DNA from: Phocoena phocoena
Lineage: Eukaryota > Chordata > Mammalia > Artiodactyla > Phocoenidae
Reading direction: 5' to 3'
Length of the DNA: 64,000 nt
Assembly: GCF_963924675.1 (NCBI RefSeq)
Contig: NC_089234.1
Coordinates: 23,527,668 to 23,591,667 of the forward strand
The notes below the pieces were generated by a model. The model saw nothing but the letters and a program-made list of their open reading frames with translations. It did no database searches and had not been told where the DNA came from. The position numbers were made by a program, and so were the translations under genes. This document shows, piece by piece, positions 11,345 to 22,725 of the stretch. Every line of letters begins with the position of its first letter. Within the stretch, counting starts at the first letter, position 1.

Positions 11345-11540
11345 CTAAACTCTGCCTCAGTTTTCTCATTTCTTCAAAGGAAGGACAGTAATGATGCATA
11401 CTCTAACATGTTGATCAATACTCATGTTTTGAGCATTTAGTATGTGTCAGGCTGAGCGTGGTCAGGATAAGGTGAATTAACACATATGGTTTTCCACCAG
11501 TGCCAGGCACATAGTATTCATTTGTTAAATTTTTGTTGTC
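11345..11540 (+). repeat. MIR SINE remnant
   Basis: Forward MIR order: CTGCCTCAGTTTTCTCATTTC, then a diverged middle, then AGTGCCAGGCACATAGTATTC and TTTGTTAAAT. Confidence 0.65.
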
Positions 11541-11639
11541 AGGGAATGGCTGGCGCGGAAGTTGACAAAGTGGAGACTGAAAAATCGGAAAGCAAGAAGT
11601 CAAAGCTACCCATGAACTCTCCCAAACAAATATAAGCCT

Positions 11640-12000
11640 TTGGGTATATTTCTTTCCAAATATTTTCTATGATCGTATAATTTTTGCAACATCAAAGTCT
11701 TTCTGATGTATAATGCTGCATTCTTCTTATTTCACCTAATATTTGTATCATAAGCTTTCCCCAGCTTTGAAAATTATTTAAACACATTATTTTATTGACA
11801 ATCACAACGTGGATGTGCCATAACTTACTAAAACAGCCTCTACTATTGTTTGACATTTCAGTGGCTTCAACTTCTCAGTCATTGTAAAAATGGTTGCACC
11901 GAACACGATAATGTGAAAATCTTTACCTACGTTTTTGATTAAAATATTTACTAGGAAAGCCTCCTCAAAATAAGGTTATCAGGTCCCACTTCTTTAATGC
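11640..12000 (-). repeat. Ancient L1M 3' UTR fragment
   Basis: Shows the antisense order of old L1 3' ends: TATAATGCTGCATTC-like, CATAACTTACTAAAACAGCCTC, TGTTTGACATTTCAGT, then a diverged 'nucleus' block. Recognised by blocks only. Confidence 0.5.
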
Positions 12001-12429
12001 TATTGATATTCCCAACCTACTTTTCAAGGAGATGGTACCAATCCAAACTCCCAGCGGCAGTATATTAAAGGGCCCGATTAATGAAACCCTCCAGGAAACT
12101 TTCCTTTTACAAATGGTGAAAGGGTTGGGATCATCATAAAAGTTGAACTAGCAAATTTGAAATTAATGTACATTTACTGCATATTTGTCAATTATGAATT
12201 ATATACATTAACCAGTCTACTTTGAATCCCATGTACAGAATCTGGGTTAGAAATAAATGACTGGAGAACTGGATAGAACAACCTCACGTTCGTATATTTG
12301 GAGGACATCCAACTGACCTGATTTTTTGTGATTCTCTGCTAATCCCACTCTCTAATCCATTCACTTATGTCACAAATATTGAGCATCAACTAGATTCACA
12401 TCTTGATTCAGTAAATAATTATTAGAATC
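12001..12429. other. Unique, gene-free stretch
   Basis: No coding sequence or repeat family recognised. Confidence 0.5.
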
Positions 12430-13090
12430 ATATTATGCGACATGACACCAACCAGATTCTAAGGTGATAAAGGGGCAAATAAGACAAATATGTCCTCAAG
12501 GAGCTTCTATTTCACTGGACAGGTAATTACAAGTATGATAAATGTTAGATAAGATAAAGGAAGGATATCATGGAAGTATATCATGGGAGCATATGATAGG
12601 GATATCAAATCTATCTGGAGTATGAAGGGCGAGCAGCAGTGGGTCAGTTGAAAAATAAAAGAGTATTACATGAAGAAGGAACAGCATACGCAAAGCAGTT
12701 GAAAAAGGAAGGTACATGATATACTTGAGGAACTGAAACACTTCCAATATGACTAGAGCACAGAGAAGAAGGGTGGAGAAAAGTGCTAGGTTTGGATGGA
12801 GAGGATGCTGGCATAGGTCAGACCTTGCAGGCCATTTGACACTCAACATGTTGGCTCAAGCACTGAAAATAAATGAACACTTAAAGGATTTTAAGAAAGG
12901 AATAAAATGATCAGAACTGTGTTTTCAAAAGACAACTCCAACTGCTATTTAGAGAATACACTGGAAAAGGAAAGGAGTGGAAGCCTAGTAGCCATTTATC
13001 AGGTTAATGCAATCCAGGAGACCAATGGTGGTGGTTTGAACCTCAGGGTGCCATAATGGTGATGGAAAGAAATGGGCAATCTTAATATTA
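12430..13090 (+). repeat. Ancient mammalian interspersed repeat, same kind as 6364-7340
   Basis: Blocks include CTCAAGGAGCTTCTATTTCACTGG-like, AAGGAACAGCATACGCAAAG, CCTTGCAGGCCATTTGAC, AGAACTGTGTTTTCAAAAGAC and TGCAATCCAGGAGACCAATGG-like sequences in the same order as the element at 6364-7340, more diverged. Confidence 0.5.
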
Positions 13091-15659
13091 ATAACCATAA
13101 GCTCATTGCCATTTGAATGCTTTGCACAGCCATGGAAAAGTTTATCTTCTGATCCCTTGTCCCTTGCTCAGTAAGGATAAAGGATTCCTGATCGCTATTA
13201 ATTCTGTAAAATCTTTCTCCACATAAGATCTACAGTATAAAGTTTCTCCTGTCTTTCTTTCCCTTGGGTCAAGTAATCCTATTTCTGTGTAACTTAACTC
13301 TCAGGATACACCACTTCAAATTCTTTAAACAGTTGCTTAAAAACATTCTTTTAGGGGGTGGTGGGAGGAAAGCCCCAAAGCTTTGACAGGTGTGTATTTG
13401 CCATTTTCCTATGGCAAGATGCACTTATGGGATATTTTCCTTGGTTATTGTAGAAACACTGCATATATTTAATAACCTATTCCTGAAATGCTAGAATTTT
13501 ACAGTTTATAAAGCAATATGTTTATTCCATTTGTTACAGTTTGATGAAAATATGATAGGACAGGAGAAAGATGTCTGCAAATGCATTTATTTCGAGGCAT
13601 GAATACAAGTTTCCTATGTTGGGCAAAAGTGTAAAACCCAGAAGAGCCTCTTTTCTAGTTGTTTCTGCCATGAAGGTGGGGACAGACACTTCCACTGGCT
13701 TGAACTTCAGTTCTTTGCTCCGTTTCTGCTAATCACCTGATCTTACAAAAGAGAGAGGAAGGATTAAAGAGATAACCTCTGTGACTTTCTATATCTCCTC
13801 AAAATAAAAGGGCTATATATAGTCAATGCATTATGAAACTGATTGTGTTTGTATTCGTGATTTTTGCAAACACTGACTCAGTCCCAGAAGCTTCTTATTT
13901 TCTAATTCTTCACTAGGAGAGGAATCCAGTATTAACCCCACTAGCAAGATGTTTTTGTTCAATCAGGAGAAACCAGAGGCAGCCAGCCTTCTTTCATGGT
14001 TTATCTTCTCAACAGTCAATCCCTTTCTCTTTTACCAAATTGACAATCTTTGCATTTTTTCTCTTATCTCAAGCGGACACAGCCCCACCTCTAGATGATT
14101 TCATAAAGTGACTGTGTATCCCTTAGTCCTTGCTATTTACTCTTCATGGTTTCCACCCAACAGATGGCTCTGCCCCTCTGTTAATTGGATTTTGGATTTG
14201 GGAATTAAGAGGGAAGGATGGTACCAAAAAAATCAAAGAGAACAATATCTTTCCAGCCATTTGCCTCAAGACCTTATACACCTATCCCTTTTTGTAGACT
14301 CCTGTATTGTATTTGATGTTGTCTGTTATGGTACCTTTGATGAAAGTGCCAGGCTGAGAGTGACATTCTGCCTAAGGATGTCAGGTGGCCCAGGGTAGCA
14401 GAAGGCTGCTTCCCATAATTTAATGAGATGCCTCAACCCTGATATGTAACTGCTTTTGCAGTCCTCAGACCTGCCTCCCATGATTTAAAATGATTATCAG
14501 ATGGGTCCGCAACCAAGGTTATTTTGTCAGGCTCAAGGAAGACCCAAATGAGCCTCATGGCCCTGTTTCTTGACTCTTTACAGTCTTCAATGCTGAGCCA
14601 TACAGGAAGATGGAGCAGCAGTGAGGCAGGGGTGCAGGGGGAATGAGAGCTGAGCTTCCCCAATATACCTGCCTTGAGCATGATCTATGCCTATAACGAT
14701 GAGGGTGGGACAGAGCTCTGCAAACCTGCAGTCACTTGTGTCATCTCCCTAAAACTACAACTCCACTTGTTCAGCCTCCTGGGTGAAAGTGTTGTGTTTA
14801 TTTATTTGTGATTTATAAAATTCCACCCTTGGAAAACTGCTGGCTTTGGGGAGCAAGCACACAGCAGAAACCAGCCAGTTAAGTCACATAAAGACCAGTA
14901 GTATAGCCATCCTGCCTCTGTCAGCAGGAACTGACTTAATGGTTCCACTTCCTTCATCAACAGCAATCTACAAGAATAGGGCCTCCTCTGAGTCCAGAGA
15001 GGAGGGAGGTCAGGTTTTCTTCTCTTAAGATCCACAAATCCTCTTAGAATAACTCTGTGTTCTTTGTCCTCCTGAGACTTGATTCTCAACAGCCCAGAGA
15101 GAAATTCTATCCCTAAGAAGTCTGGGAAAAAGTCTCAGCAAAACCTCTTTAATGTAGAGCTTCCTGTGTCTGGCTTGGGGTGGTCCATGGGGCAGGTAAA
15201 CACTCTCAAACCCTTTATTGAATCCATGTCTTCTGTGTAAAGTATAAAAATTTTATATCTCCTTCCAATCCTTGTCTCAAGGACTTTAAAAGGGCAGTTC
15301 CCCTGGCCTCTTTAGCTGAGAAGATGAAGGAGCAGGGGAACCAGCTCCAATCAGGCAATTGGCTTTGCAGATGAAGGAAAATAGCAAAGCTCTTGCCAGA
15401 GGGAGGGTGGAGAGGGAATCTGTGACATTTTGAAACCGTGGTCTTGCCTCCTCTTTGTTTAAAAGACACCGCACAAAAGTTGACCAGTGATAAGTCCCCT
15501 TTGTCCATATTTTTTGTTAAGACTATAATTAGGGCTAAAGAATGATGATGACCTTAGATGACCCCTCTGCTCTCTGGTTCAGCCTCCTCCCCCTGCCTAT
15601 TCCCTTTCACTCTCCTCTTCAAAGTAGAGACTGAGGGGATCAAGTATTCATTTATCCTT
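13091..15659. other. Long unique, gene-free stretch
   Basis: About 2.5 kb without recognised repeats or genes. Open frames here (for example 14108-14398 plus, 14802-15089 minus) show no domain, no conserved motif and no convincing splice context. Confidence 0.55.
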
Positions 15660-15890
15660 TAGAGTCAGGTACACCATTAATTCAAATCTAGACTTTCTAC
15701 CTTATTGCCTTAGTAATTTTAGGCGTCTCATTGACACATGGCGTGGGTCTGGTAATTAAAGAATGATGACTCTCTGTTTTTGCTGTTATAACTATGGATG
15801 CTACCTGCGCCTGGATTTCCTCATTTGTAAAACCGAGGTTAAAATTTTACCATATAGAACTAGTGTAAAGGTTAACTGAAATAATGCATT
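15660..15890 (+). repeat. MIR SINE remnant
   Basis: Forward MIR with TGGATTTCCTCATTTGTAAAAC and a TAAAGGTTAACTGAAATAATGCA end. Confidence 0.6.
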
Positions 15891-15959
15891 ATGACTCTGC
15901 AACTTCCCTACAGCTGCATGGCGAGGTACCCATCCCATGGCCCTTCATGGAACCCTCTA

Positions 15960-16070
15960 CCCCAATGAGAACTCTTTCCGGTTTTTATCACAGTTGTTGC
16001 GTACTTATGATCACAACCATGACACTAAGCTCCCTGAGGGCACGGACTTCTATAACAAAAATACCATAGA
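15960..16070 (+). repeat. Possible L2 3'-end fragment
   Basis: Contains a CTAAGCTCCCTGAGGGCACGG block typical of L2 3' ends. Short and diverged. Confidence 0.35.
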
Positions 16071-16129
16071 CTGGTATAGCTGGCTTTTCTGTTGGTAATG
16101 CAAGTACCTGACTTAAGGTTTGACTGCTG

Positions 16130-16560
16130 AGACATCCACTTCAAAGAGGCATCCACGTCAAAAAAGTCTATCTGAATAAACACACTGCCAGTCTCCACTA
16201 GATAAAGAGCCCCCCAACCCCTTCTTGGGCACCCCAGACTCCTTTGTTTTAGAGATCTTGATTGATCTCAATAATTGACTACTTGGGCCACTTGTTTTTC
16301 TCTTCCCAAGCTTTAAAGTCTTGCTCTTAGGTTTCAAACACACCAGAAAGAGTGAGTCTGTGAAACCCTAGGCACCCCACCCTCAATCCTAATAAAAGCA
16401 GAACCTCAGGCCCTCATACTCTCTTTCTCCACCTGTTACCTTGGTGTGTGCTCCCAGACGTGCATTATAAATTCCAGGACTTGCTAAGTAGTAAACATTT
16501 TTCCCCAGCCCAGTTTCCTGATGGTTATTGCTGAGGGCACTTGCAATCACAATAAGAACC
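16130..16560 (+). repeat. Possible old endogenous-retrovirus LTR
   Basis: A CCTAATAAAAGCAGAACCTCAGGCCC block followed by TCTCTTTCTCCACCTG, GTGTGTGCTCCCAGACGTG and an AGTAGTAAAC polyadenylation-like site resembles the R/U5 arrangement of mammalian LTRs. No internal retroviral genes are seen. Family and boundaries are uncertain. Confidence 0.35.
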
Positions 16561-16580
16561 GCAAGGGCTGGACCAGCCAT

Positions 16581-16925
16581 ACTGGTAATCAACAGGCTGA
16601 GACCAGCACACAACTGGGTGGCTTAACCAGCAAAACATTTATTTCTCAGCTCTGGAGGCTGGAAAACCCAAGATCAAGGCACCAGCGGATCCAGTGTCTG
16701 GTGCCCACTTCCTAGTTTGCAGATGGACATTTCCTGGCAGACAGAAAAAGCTCTAGTCCCTTGGTCTCCTGATAAGGACACTAATCCCATTGTGGAGGCT
16801 CCATCCTCATGACCTAATCTAACCCTCATTACCTCCCAAACTCTCCACCTTCAAATACCACCACATTGTCGGTTAGGGGCTTTAACATATGAATTTCAGG
16901 GGAAAGCCATTAAGTCTATAGCAGC
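16581..16925 (+). repeat. Old mammalian interspersed repeat
   Basis: Blocks CAAAACATTTATTTCTCAGC, TCTGGAGGCTGG, CTGATAAGGACACTAATCCC, CTCATGACCTAATCTAACCC and GGCTTTAACATATGAATTTC recur in this order in a widespread old mammalian repeat. Family name not assigned. Confidence 0.6.
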
Positions 16926-17526
16926 AGGGAAATTTATACTTTTTAGACTGGACTCTCAGGGACCAACATAGCAAGTAACAAGCACTCAAAAATACATATT
17001 GAAGGTATACATGGAATGGAAAGGGACCAGTACATTTTTCGGCACTGATACAATCTGAATAAGAACATTAATGTCCTTCCTTCTACTGTTGCCCCAGGAT
17101 ACTCTGTCAATATGCTCATGACAGAGCTTCTCAGGGCTGAATTTCTGGTCTCTCACTTTCCCTTTCCCATAGTCATCAGACCTGATATGTGTCTTATTCC
17201 TAATAGAAAGCTAATGGCAGCTGGCTGTTTAGGTAAGGAAAGGAAAGAGCATTTTCACAGCCACATTAGCGCTAATGACCAGCACAGTTTATTATATTTT
17301 CCCGTTTAGAGATATTTGCATTTTAATCAGTGCCTTAACCAAAGGATAGGTGTGTGAAGGTGGCTTTTCAGGGCTCAGCATTTATAAGCTGTATCTTTCT
17401 ATATTATGAAGCAGTCGTAACCATCACCTACCCAACTATCCCCAAGACATTTAAGTTTAACATTATTTAGAAGCCAGAACACCCATAAGAAGTCTATAAG
17501 CAGTCTCTTCTCTTCTTTGATCAAGG
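16926..17526. other. Unique, gene-free stretch
   Basis: No coding sequence or repeat family recognised. Confidence 0.5.
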
Positions 17527-17540
17527 AGAAACCTGTTAAC

Positions 17541-18018
17541 TACTCAGCCAGAAGAAGGAACAAAACTGTGCCATTCGCAGAGACATGGATGCACCTAGAG
17601 ACTGTCATACAGAGTGAAGTCAGAAAGAGAAAGACAAATATTGTATATTAATGCATCTTTGTGGAATCTAGAAAACTGGTACAGATGAACCTATTTGCAG
17701 GACAGAAATAGAGACACAGGCATAGAGAGCAAACGTACAGACACCCAGAGGGGAAAGAAGGGGTGGGATAAATTGGTAGATTGGGATTAACATATATACA
17801 CTACTGTGTATAAAATAGATTACTAATGAGGACCTACTGTATAGCACAGGGAACTCCACTCAACACTCTGTGATGACCTAAATGGGGAGGACATCCAAAA
17901 AGGAGGGGATATATGTATATGTATAGTTGATTCGCTGTGCTGTACAGCAGAAGCTAACACATCATTGTAAAGCAACTATACTCCAATAAAAAATTTTTTT
18001 AATAAAATTAAAAACAGA
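17541..18018 (+). mobile_element. Short 5'-truncated L1 3' end
   Basis: About 480 bp of L1 3' sequence including GGACCTACTGTATAGCACAG-like, GCTGTACAGCAGAAGCTAAC and ACTATACTCCAATAAAA tail blocks. Flanked by AGAAACCTGTTAAC (17527-17540) and AGAAACCTGTTACC (18019-18032), a duplication with one mismatch. Confidence 0.88.
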
Positions 18019-18032
18019 AGAAACCTGTTACC

Positions 18033-18636
18033 AAGCTGTAGCACACCCCTGCCAACTTGAAATATATACCTATGAGACGTATTTGGACATTTGTCCATAT
18101 AAGATGAGGGCCAGAGGAAGAGCTCTTCCTGTTCATTTTTTTCTTCAACTAAACACATGGCCCTCCCATGACCAGGGGAGCTACCAGACAGTGCCATCAC
18201 CACAACGAGGAATATAAATATAGCCAGACTCAGAATCAGACCACATCATCTGACAAGTAGCAGATTTATGTGACATAAGCACAGGACAATTGAAATCTAG
18301 ACTTGCCTGGAAAAGCGTGGACATGGGATTCTCCTGTACTTATGTGTAGGTAAAGAAGCTGTCTTTACCTGACCAGATTAGCCCCTGGATAGACAAGTCT
18401 GGCTGTGTGCTACCAGCCCTACAGGGAGACTTAGGACAAAAAGGCATGGTCCCATGTCAGCAAACATCTCAGCAAAGGCCATGTAACAAAGGGATGTTTT
18501 TGCCCCCAATAATGTTGAATAGGGAAAAGATAGTTTTAAAATCTTCTAGTGTAGTTTTATTTTTATAGTCAATAAAATGATTTGCCCAAGGTCACGCATC
18601 TTGTGGAGACAGAGAATTTTAAATGCTTTTTTAAAA
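18033..18636. other. Unique, gene-free stretch
   Basis: No coding sequence or repeat family recognised. Confidence 0.5.
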
Positions 18637-18650
18637 ATATATTTGATTAC

Positions 18651-18871
18651 GGGCTTCCCTGGTGGCGCAGTGGTTGAGAGTCTGCCTGCTGATGCAGGGG
18701 ACGTGGGTTCGTGCCCCGGTCTGGGAAGATCCCACATGCCGCGGAGGGAAGATCCCACATGCTGCAGAGCGGCTATGCCCGTGAGCCATGGCCGCTGAGC
18801 CTGTGCATCTGGAGCCTGTGCTCCGCAACGGAAGAGGACACAACAGTGAGAGGCCCGAGTAACGCAAAAAA

Positions 18872-18905
<34 letters not shown>

Positions 18906-18906
18906 T
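18651..18906 (+). mobile_element. CHR-type SINE with an internal 23 bp duplication
   Basis: A full short-form SINE with A box TGGCGCAGTGG and B box GGTTCGTGCCC, then the tRNA-unrelated body and an A tail that runs into an (AT)n tract. Flanked by ATATTTGATTAC at 18639-18650 and 18907-18918. A 23 bp unit is duplicated at 18724-18746 and 18747-18769 with two differences. Confidence 0.93.
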
Positions 18907-19138
18907 ATATTTGATTACAACAAATTAATGTGGTAAGCAGGGCAAAGCTATCACTTCCATTATATAGATAAGAAAATGAGGATCAGAGTGGCTTGGTCAC
19001 ACAGAATCTTCTGGTGGACCTAGCATAAGAACTCAGTAACCCTTATTCAGACGTAAGTGGGCTTTTTGTATTTTCTGTATTTGGTTGGTTATGTGTTTGT
19101 TTGGGGGTCTGATTTCATGCAAAATATACTCTTCTTTT

Positions 19139-19352
19139 TTTTTTTTTTTTTTTTTTTTTGCGTCACACGGGCCTCTCACTGTTGTGGCCTCTCCCGTTGC
19201 GGAGCACAGGCTCCGGACGCGCAGGCTCAGCAGCCATGGCTCACGGGCCCAGCCGCTCCGCGGCATGTGGGATCTTCCCGGACCAGGGCACGAACCCGCG
19301 TCCCCTGCATCGGCGGGCGGACTCTCAACCACTGCGCCACCAGGGAAGCCCC
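19139..19352 (-). mobile_element. CHR-type SINE, short form
   Basis: Reversed copy starting with a T run of about 20 and ending at the tRNA-like head. Flanked by TACTCTTCTTTT (19127-19138) and TACTCTTCCTTT (19353-19364). Near-consensus, so comparatively young. Confidence 0.93.
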
Positions 19353-19364
19353 TACTCTTCCTTT

Positions 19365-20083
19365 CTGAAGGAAGTTCAGTGGATGGGCATGAGTCATGAA
19401 CTGAGTCATCAGGGCATGTCCTCCTCTGCTTGGGCATTCCAGGTGTTGCTCTGGGCCTCGGAGTCCCCATCTTAAATACAGGGGCAGGCGGTAGGGGGTA
19501 CACAATGTGGTTTCTGAGAAACTTTCCCACCTCCTCTAAAGAACTGCCACAAGCTCTGTTCATACTTATTGCCAGGCAGCGCCCGAGCAGCAAGATCATA
19601 CACAGATCTGTTCACAGTCCTCTAGTTGCTTTGAGGCCCGTTTCTTCTCCATTTTCAGTGGGGAGGAAGAAAGTTGGCCATCACCATCACAGCTCTGGCT
19701 ACCTAATACTGTCATCTTTACTTCTGCATCTGATGCTCACAGGCATCCTGTCAAGAAAGCAGCACAAACTCTACTGACCAAACTCACAGTGCTTTAGCAA
19801 AACAATTTAGGATATGGATTCTCGAATGAGACACACAGGGGATCCAAGGGTCACTAACAGCTGCGTTAAGTGGCCCGTAAGTAGTAATATTAGAGTAAAA
19901 TTAGGGTGAGTATTCAAAAGCGAAGACCTAGGAAGATGAACTGCTCCGCCCAGCTGGCCAGGGCTGAGCTTGGCATGCTAGGACCACAGAACAGTGAGTC
20001 CTAATGTAGGGGTAATGGGAGGATGGAAGAGAGCACATTCACTATTATAATTATTACTAGATTATAACTTAGTATTTATAGAT
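19365..20083. other. Unique, gene-free stretch
   Basis: No coding sequence recognised. The open frame at 19430-19777 has no domain signature. Confidence 0.5.
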
Positions 20084-20098
20084 AAATACTGTATTTTT

Positions 20099-20312
20099 TT
20101 TTTTTTTTTTTTTTTTTTTGGCGGTACGCAGGCCTCTCACTGCTGTGGCCTCTCCCGTTGCGGAGCACAGGCTCCGGACGCGCAGGCTCAGCGGCCATGG
20201 CTCACGGGCCCAGCGGCTCTGCGGCATGTGGGATCTTCCCGCACCAGGGCACGAACCTGTGTCCCCTGCATCGGCAGGCGGACTCTCAACCGCTGCGCCA
20301 CCAGGGAAGCCC
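20099..20312 (-). mobile_element. CHR-type SINE, short form
   Basis: Reversed copy with T run at left and head at right. Flanks AATACTGTATTTTTT (from about 20085) and AATACTTTATTTTTT (from 20313) form an imperfect duplication. Confidence 0.92.
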
Positions 20313-20439
20313 AATACTTTATTTTTTAATACACGAAAGAAGAACAATTCTGCCAAATGTTCATGGTTTCTGGGGAGACATTGCACAGACCAGACTGTGC
20401 AGAATGGGAGGTGTTTTCTATGTTTCTCAGGTGCAGATG

Positions 20440-20570
20440 TGGGTTCTCAAAACTGAGAAACCCAAGTGTAGCATTGCTGCCCAGGGACCTGCACAAGTCA
20501 CCTAACCTCCCATGGCCTCAGTTTCCTCCCATTCGAAATGAAAACTTGCACTCCAGCATTGCAGAACAGA
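20440..20570 (+). repeat. MIR SINE fragment
   Basis: Contains CACAAGTCACCTAACCTCCC and GGCCTCAGTTTCCTCCC, the central MIR block in forward order. Confidence 0.65.
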
Positions 20571-21853
20571 GCAGGGATGGGACGAAGGGGGCAGAGGTGA
20601 AGGGCCAGGTGGTGGTAGGCATGGCTCACCTGCTGTCCCTCCCCCCATCCTGAGTCCCCATCCAGGGCTCTCACCGCCTTCACACCCATTCAAGACAATG
20701 AACCCTCTCTGCTTTTCCCTCTTCTTTAGGCTGGGCGTTTGCTTCTGACAGCTGCCCTGACAGAGGAGGCCCTGATAATTACTGCCTGATAATTACTGAT
20801 AAGTACTGCCGTGGTACTTCTTCCCAAAAGGCCGGCACTAGGGCTGCCGGCTGCTGAGCCCTGACCTTGCTCTCTTAGCCTGAGCGTGTTTCCCCAGGCC
20901 TGGCTGAGAACAGCCCACCTCATCTCTGAGATATTGACCTTTTCCCAATGTCTCTTTGTTGGTTGCTGCTGTCCTTTCTAAAAGCTTCCTTTTGATGTTT
21001 GGCTCTAAGAGAAACGTAAACAAGAGGTAGATAAAGGTTAACTATACCCAATCAATGCTGCAGAGAGAGGCAGGGCTGGGAGGGATGTACTGAAAGGCCA
21101 AATGCAGGGAGGGCTCTCTTGACAATTTAACTGCATTCATTCTTTCCTCCTCATATGTTGCACTAAAAACAGAGCTTCCAGATGATACTCTTTTTCGTCC
21201 TTTCCTCCTTATATGTTGAACTAATAACAGAACTGCGTGATTTCTTTCATTTTAGCTACAGTGAGTTATTTTTTTTAATAGATGAGGAGAAAAACTGGCA
21301 TGCAAATATGTATAGAATCATTTTCTTATTTTAAACTAACTTATTCTCAAACATACTCCTAGGTTGCCTACTTTCAATGGTATCCTGTTACTCTTCCAGC
21401 CCTTGAAATGTGCTCCCCCATCTCCTATCTCCTCTCCACCTCTGTTAAGCTGATCCAGCTAGGGAAGCCCAATTTCCCTGCTGGCCTCCCTGTGAAGCAC
21501 TTCCTGAGGTCCCACCTGCAAGTCATGCCCCTTCCTCTGTCACAGCCACCTTACCACAGCTTCCTTAGTATCTGTGTTCTCAGATCAAGACTATCACCAA
21601 AACTCATGTGTGTGACAAACATGTTATTCAACAGTTGATGGGCAAGGAAAGTGAGGCCCAAAGGGATTATATGCATACAAAATATCACAAGATTTGGAGT
21701 TAGAAGTTAGTCTTAAGGTCTAATTTCGACTGTATTTTTCTACCATTTTAGGTACTTCATTTAGTTTCTTATACAAACAACACGAGATGAACTGAAGTAT
21801 AGGCTACTAGGATAGCCCATACCTTAGCTATACCTAATTTTTTTTTTAATTTT
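20571..21853. other. Gene-free stretch, possible L2 fragment
   Basis: Mostly unique. The part 21390-21600 is rich in CCTTCCTC-type and CACTTCCTGAGG-type blocks reminiscent of L2, at low confidence. No gene recognised. Confidence 0.45.
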
Positions 21854-22103
21854 AAAAAAGAGAGAGAGAAAAGAAAGAAAGAAAGGAAAGGAAAAGGAGA
21901 AAGGGAAAGGAAGGGAGGAAGGAAGGAAGGGAGGGAGAAAGAAAGGGAAGAAAGAAAGGGAGGAAGGAAGAAAGAAAGAGGGAGGGAGGCAGAAAGGGGA
22001 AGGAAGGGAGAGAGAGAGAAAGTAAGAAAAAGAAAGAAAGGAAGGAAGGACGGAAGGAAGGAAGGAAGGAAAGAAAGAAAGAAAGGGGGGGGGAGGGAGG
22101 AAA
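21854..22103 (+). repeat. 250 bp polypurine tract
   Basis: A run of GAAA, GGAA, GAGA and GGGA units with only three pyrimidines in 250 bases (21990 C, 22023 T, 22051 C). Long homopurine-homopyrimidine tracts can form triplex (H-) DNA and are unstable in length. A 212-residue open frame on the minus strand is an artefact of this composition. Confidence 0.97.
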
Positions 22104-22704
22104 TGAAACTGAGCAGGACCCTGTAGTGCTCCTGGGCACAGAAGCCTTTCCGTGTCCCACCTTTCTTGTAGGGAGCAGACTCCAGCCTCCATGACCTCCC
22201 CTGAGTTCCAAAGGGCAGATTCAAACAGTTGCTAATCAGGGAAGGGAGGGGATGCAGAGTCAAGCAGTCAAGAAACAATAGTGCAGCCTTGGGACAGGGT
22301 CCTGGTTCCACCTCAAGGGATACACATAATAATGTCTTTAAGCTCTTTATAGAATTAAAACCCAACAAATGGAAGTTGTCAGCATTCTTCATACCAGAGA
22401 AGACCACCTGAGGACAGATTAAAGGAACCAGAGAAGCTCATCAAGAAGATTACCAGAGACCAGAAGAGAGGGGTGCAGGCCCTGCACACACCATAATATT
22501 GTCAGCAATCCTACCCGTGAACTATTGCTGTAAAACTCCTCACCAAATCCTCCGGGGTTGGGACATACAGTTTTTTGGGACAGAAGCCCAGTGTATCCCC
22601 TTTTCCTGGCAAAGCAATAAAGCTATTCTTTTCTACTTCACCCAAAACTCTGTCTCTGAGATTCAGTTCAGCACTAGTGCACAGAGGCCGAGCTTTCAGC
22701 ATCA
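22104..22704 (+). mobile_element. Solo LTR, gammaretrovirus-like (ERV1)
   Basis: About 600 bp starting TG (22104) and ending CA (22704). It has a polyadenylation signal AATAAA at 22616-22621 followed by a CTCTGTCTCTGAGATTC-type U5 block and an end block AGAGGCCGAGCTTTC typical of ERV1 LTRs. No gag, pol or env sequence follows, so it is a solo LTR. The expected 4 bp target duplication is not clean (GAAA versus GAAG). Purine-rich DNA lies on both sides. Confidence 0.75.
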
Positions 22705-22725
22705 GAAGGAAGGAGGGAGGGAAAC

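Noticed and set aside
18651..18730. tRNA-like heads as tRNA genes
   Set aside because: They have A and B boxes but are the 5' parts of SINEs with bodies, tails and target duplications, and they lack a full cloverleaf with CCA-type end.
18546..18867. Frames with [32 protein letters not shown] and similar peptides at many places
   Set aside because: All are translations of CHR SINEs and recur at every SINE copy in the window.
21769..22407. 212-residue open frame rich in Ser, Pro, Phe and Leu
   Set aside because: It is the antisense reading of the polypurine tract plus part of the LTR; low-complexity artefact.
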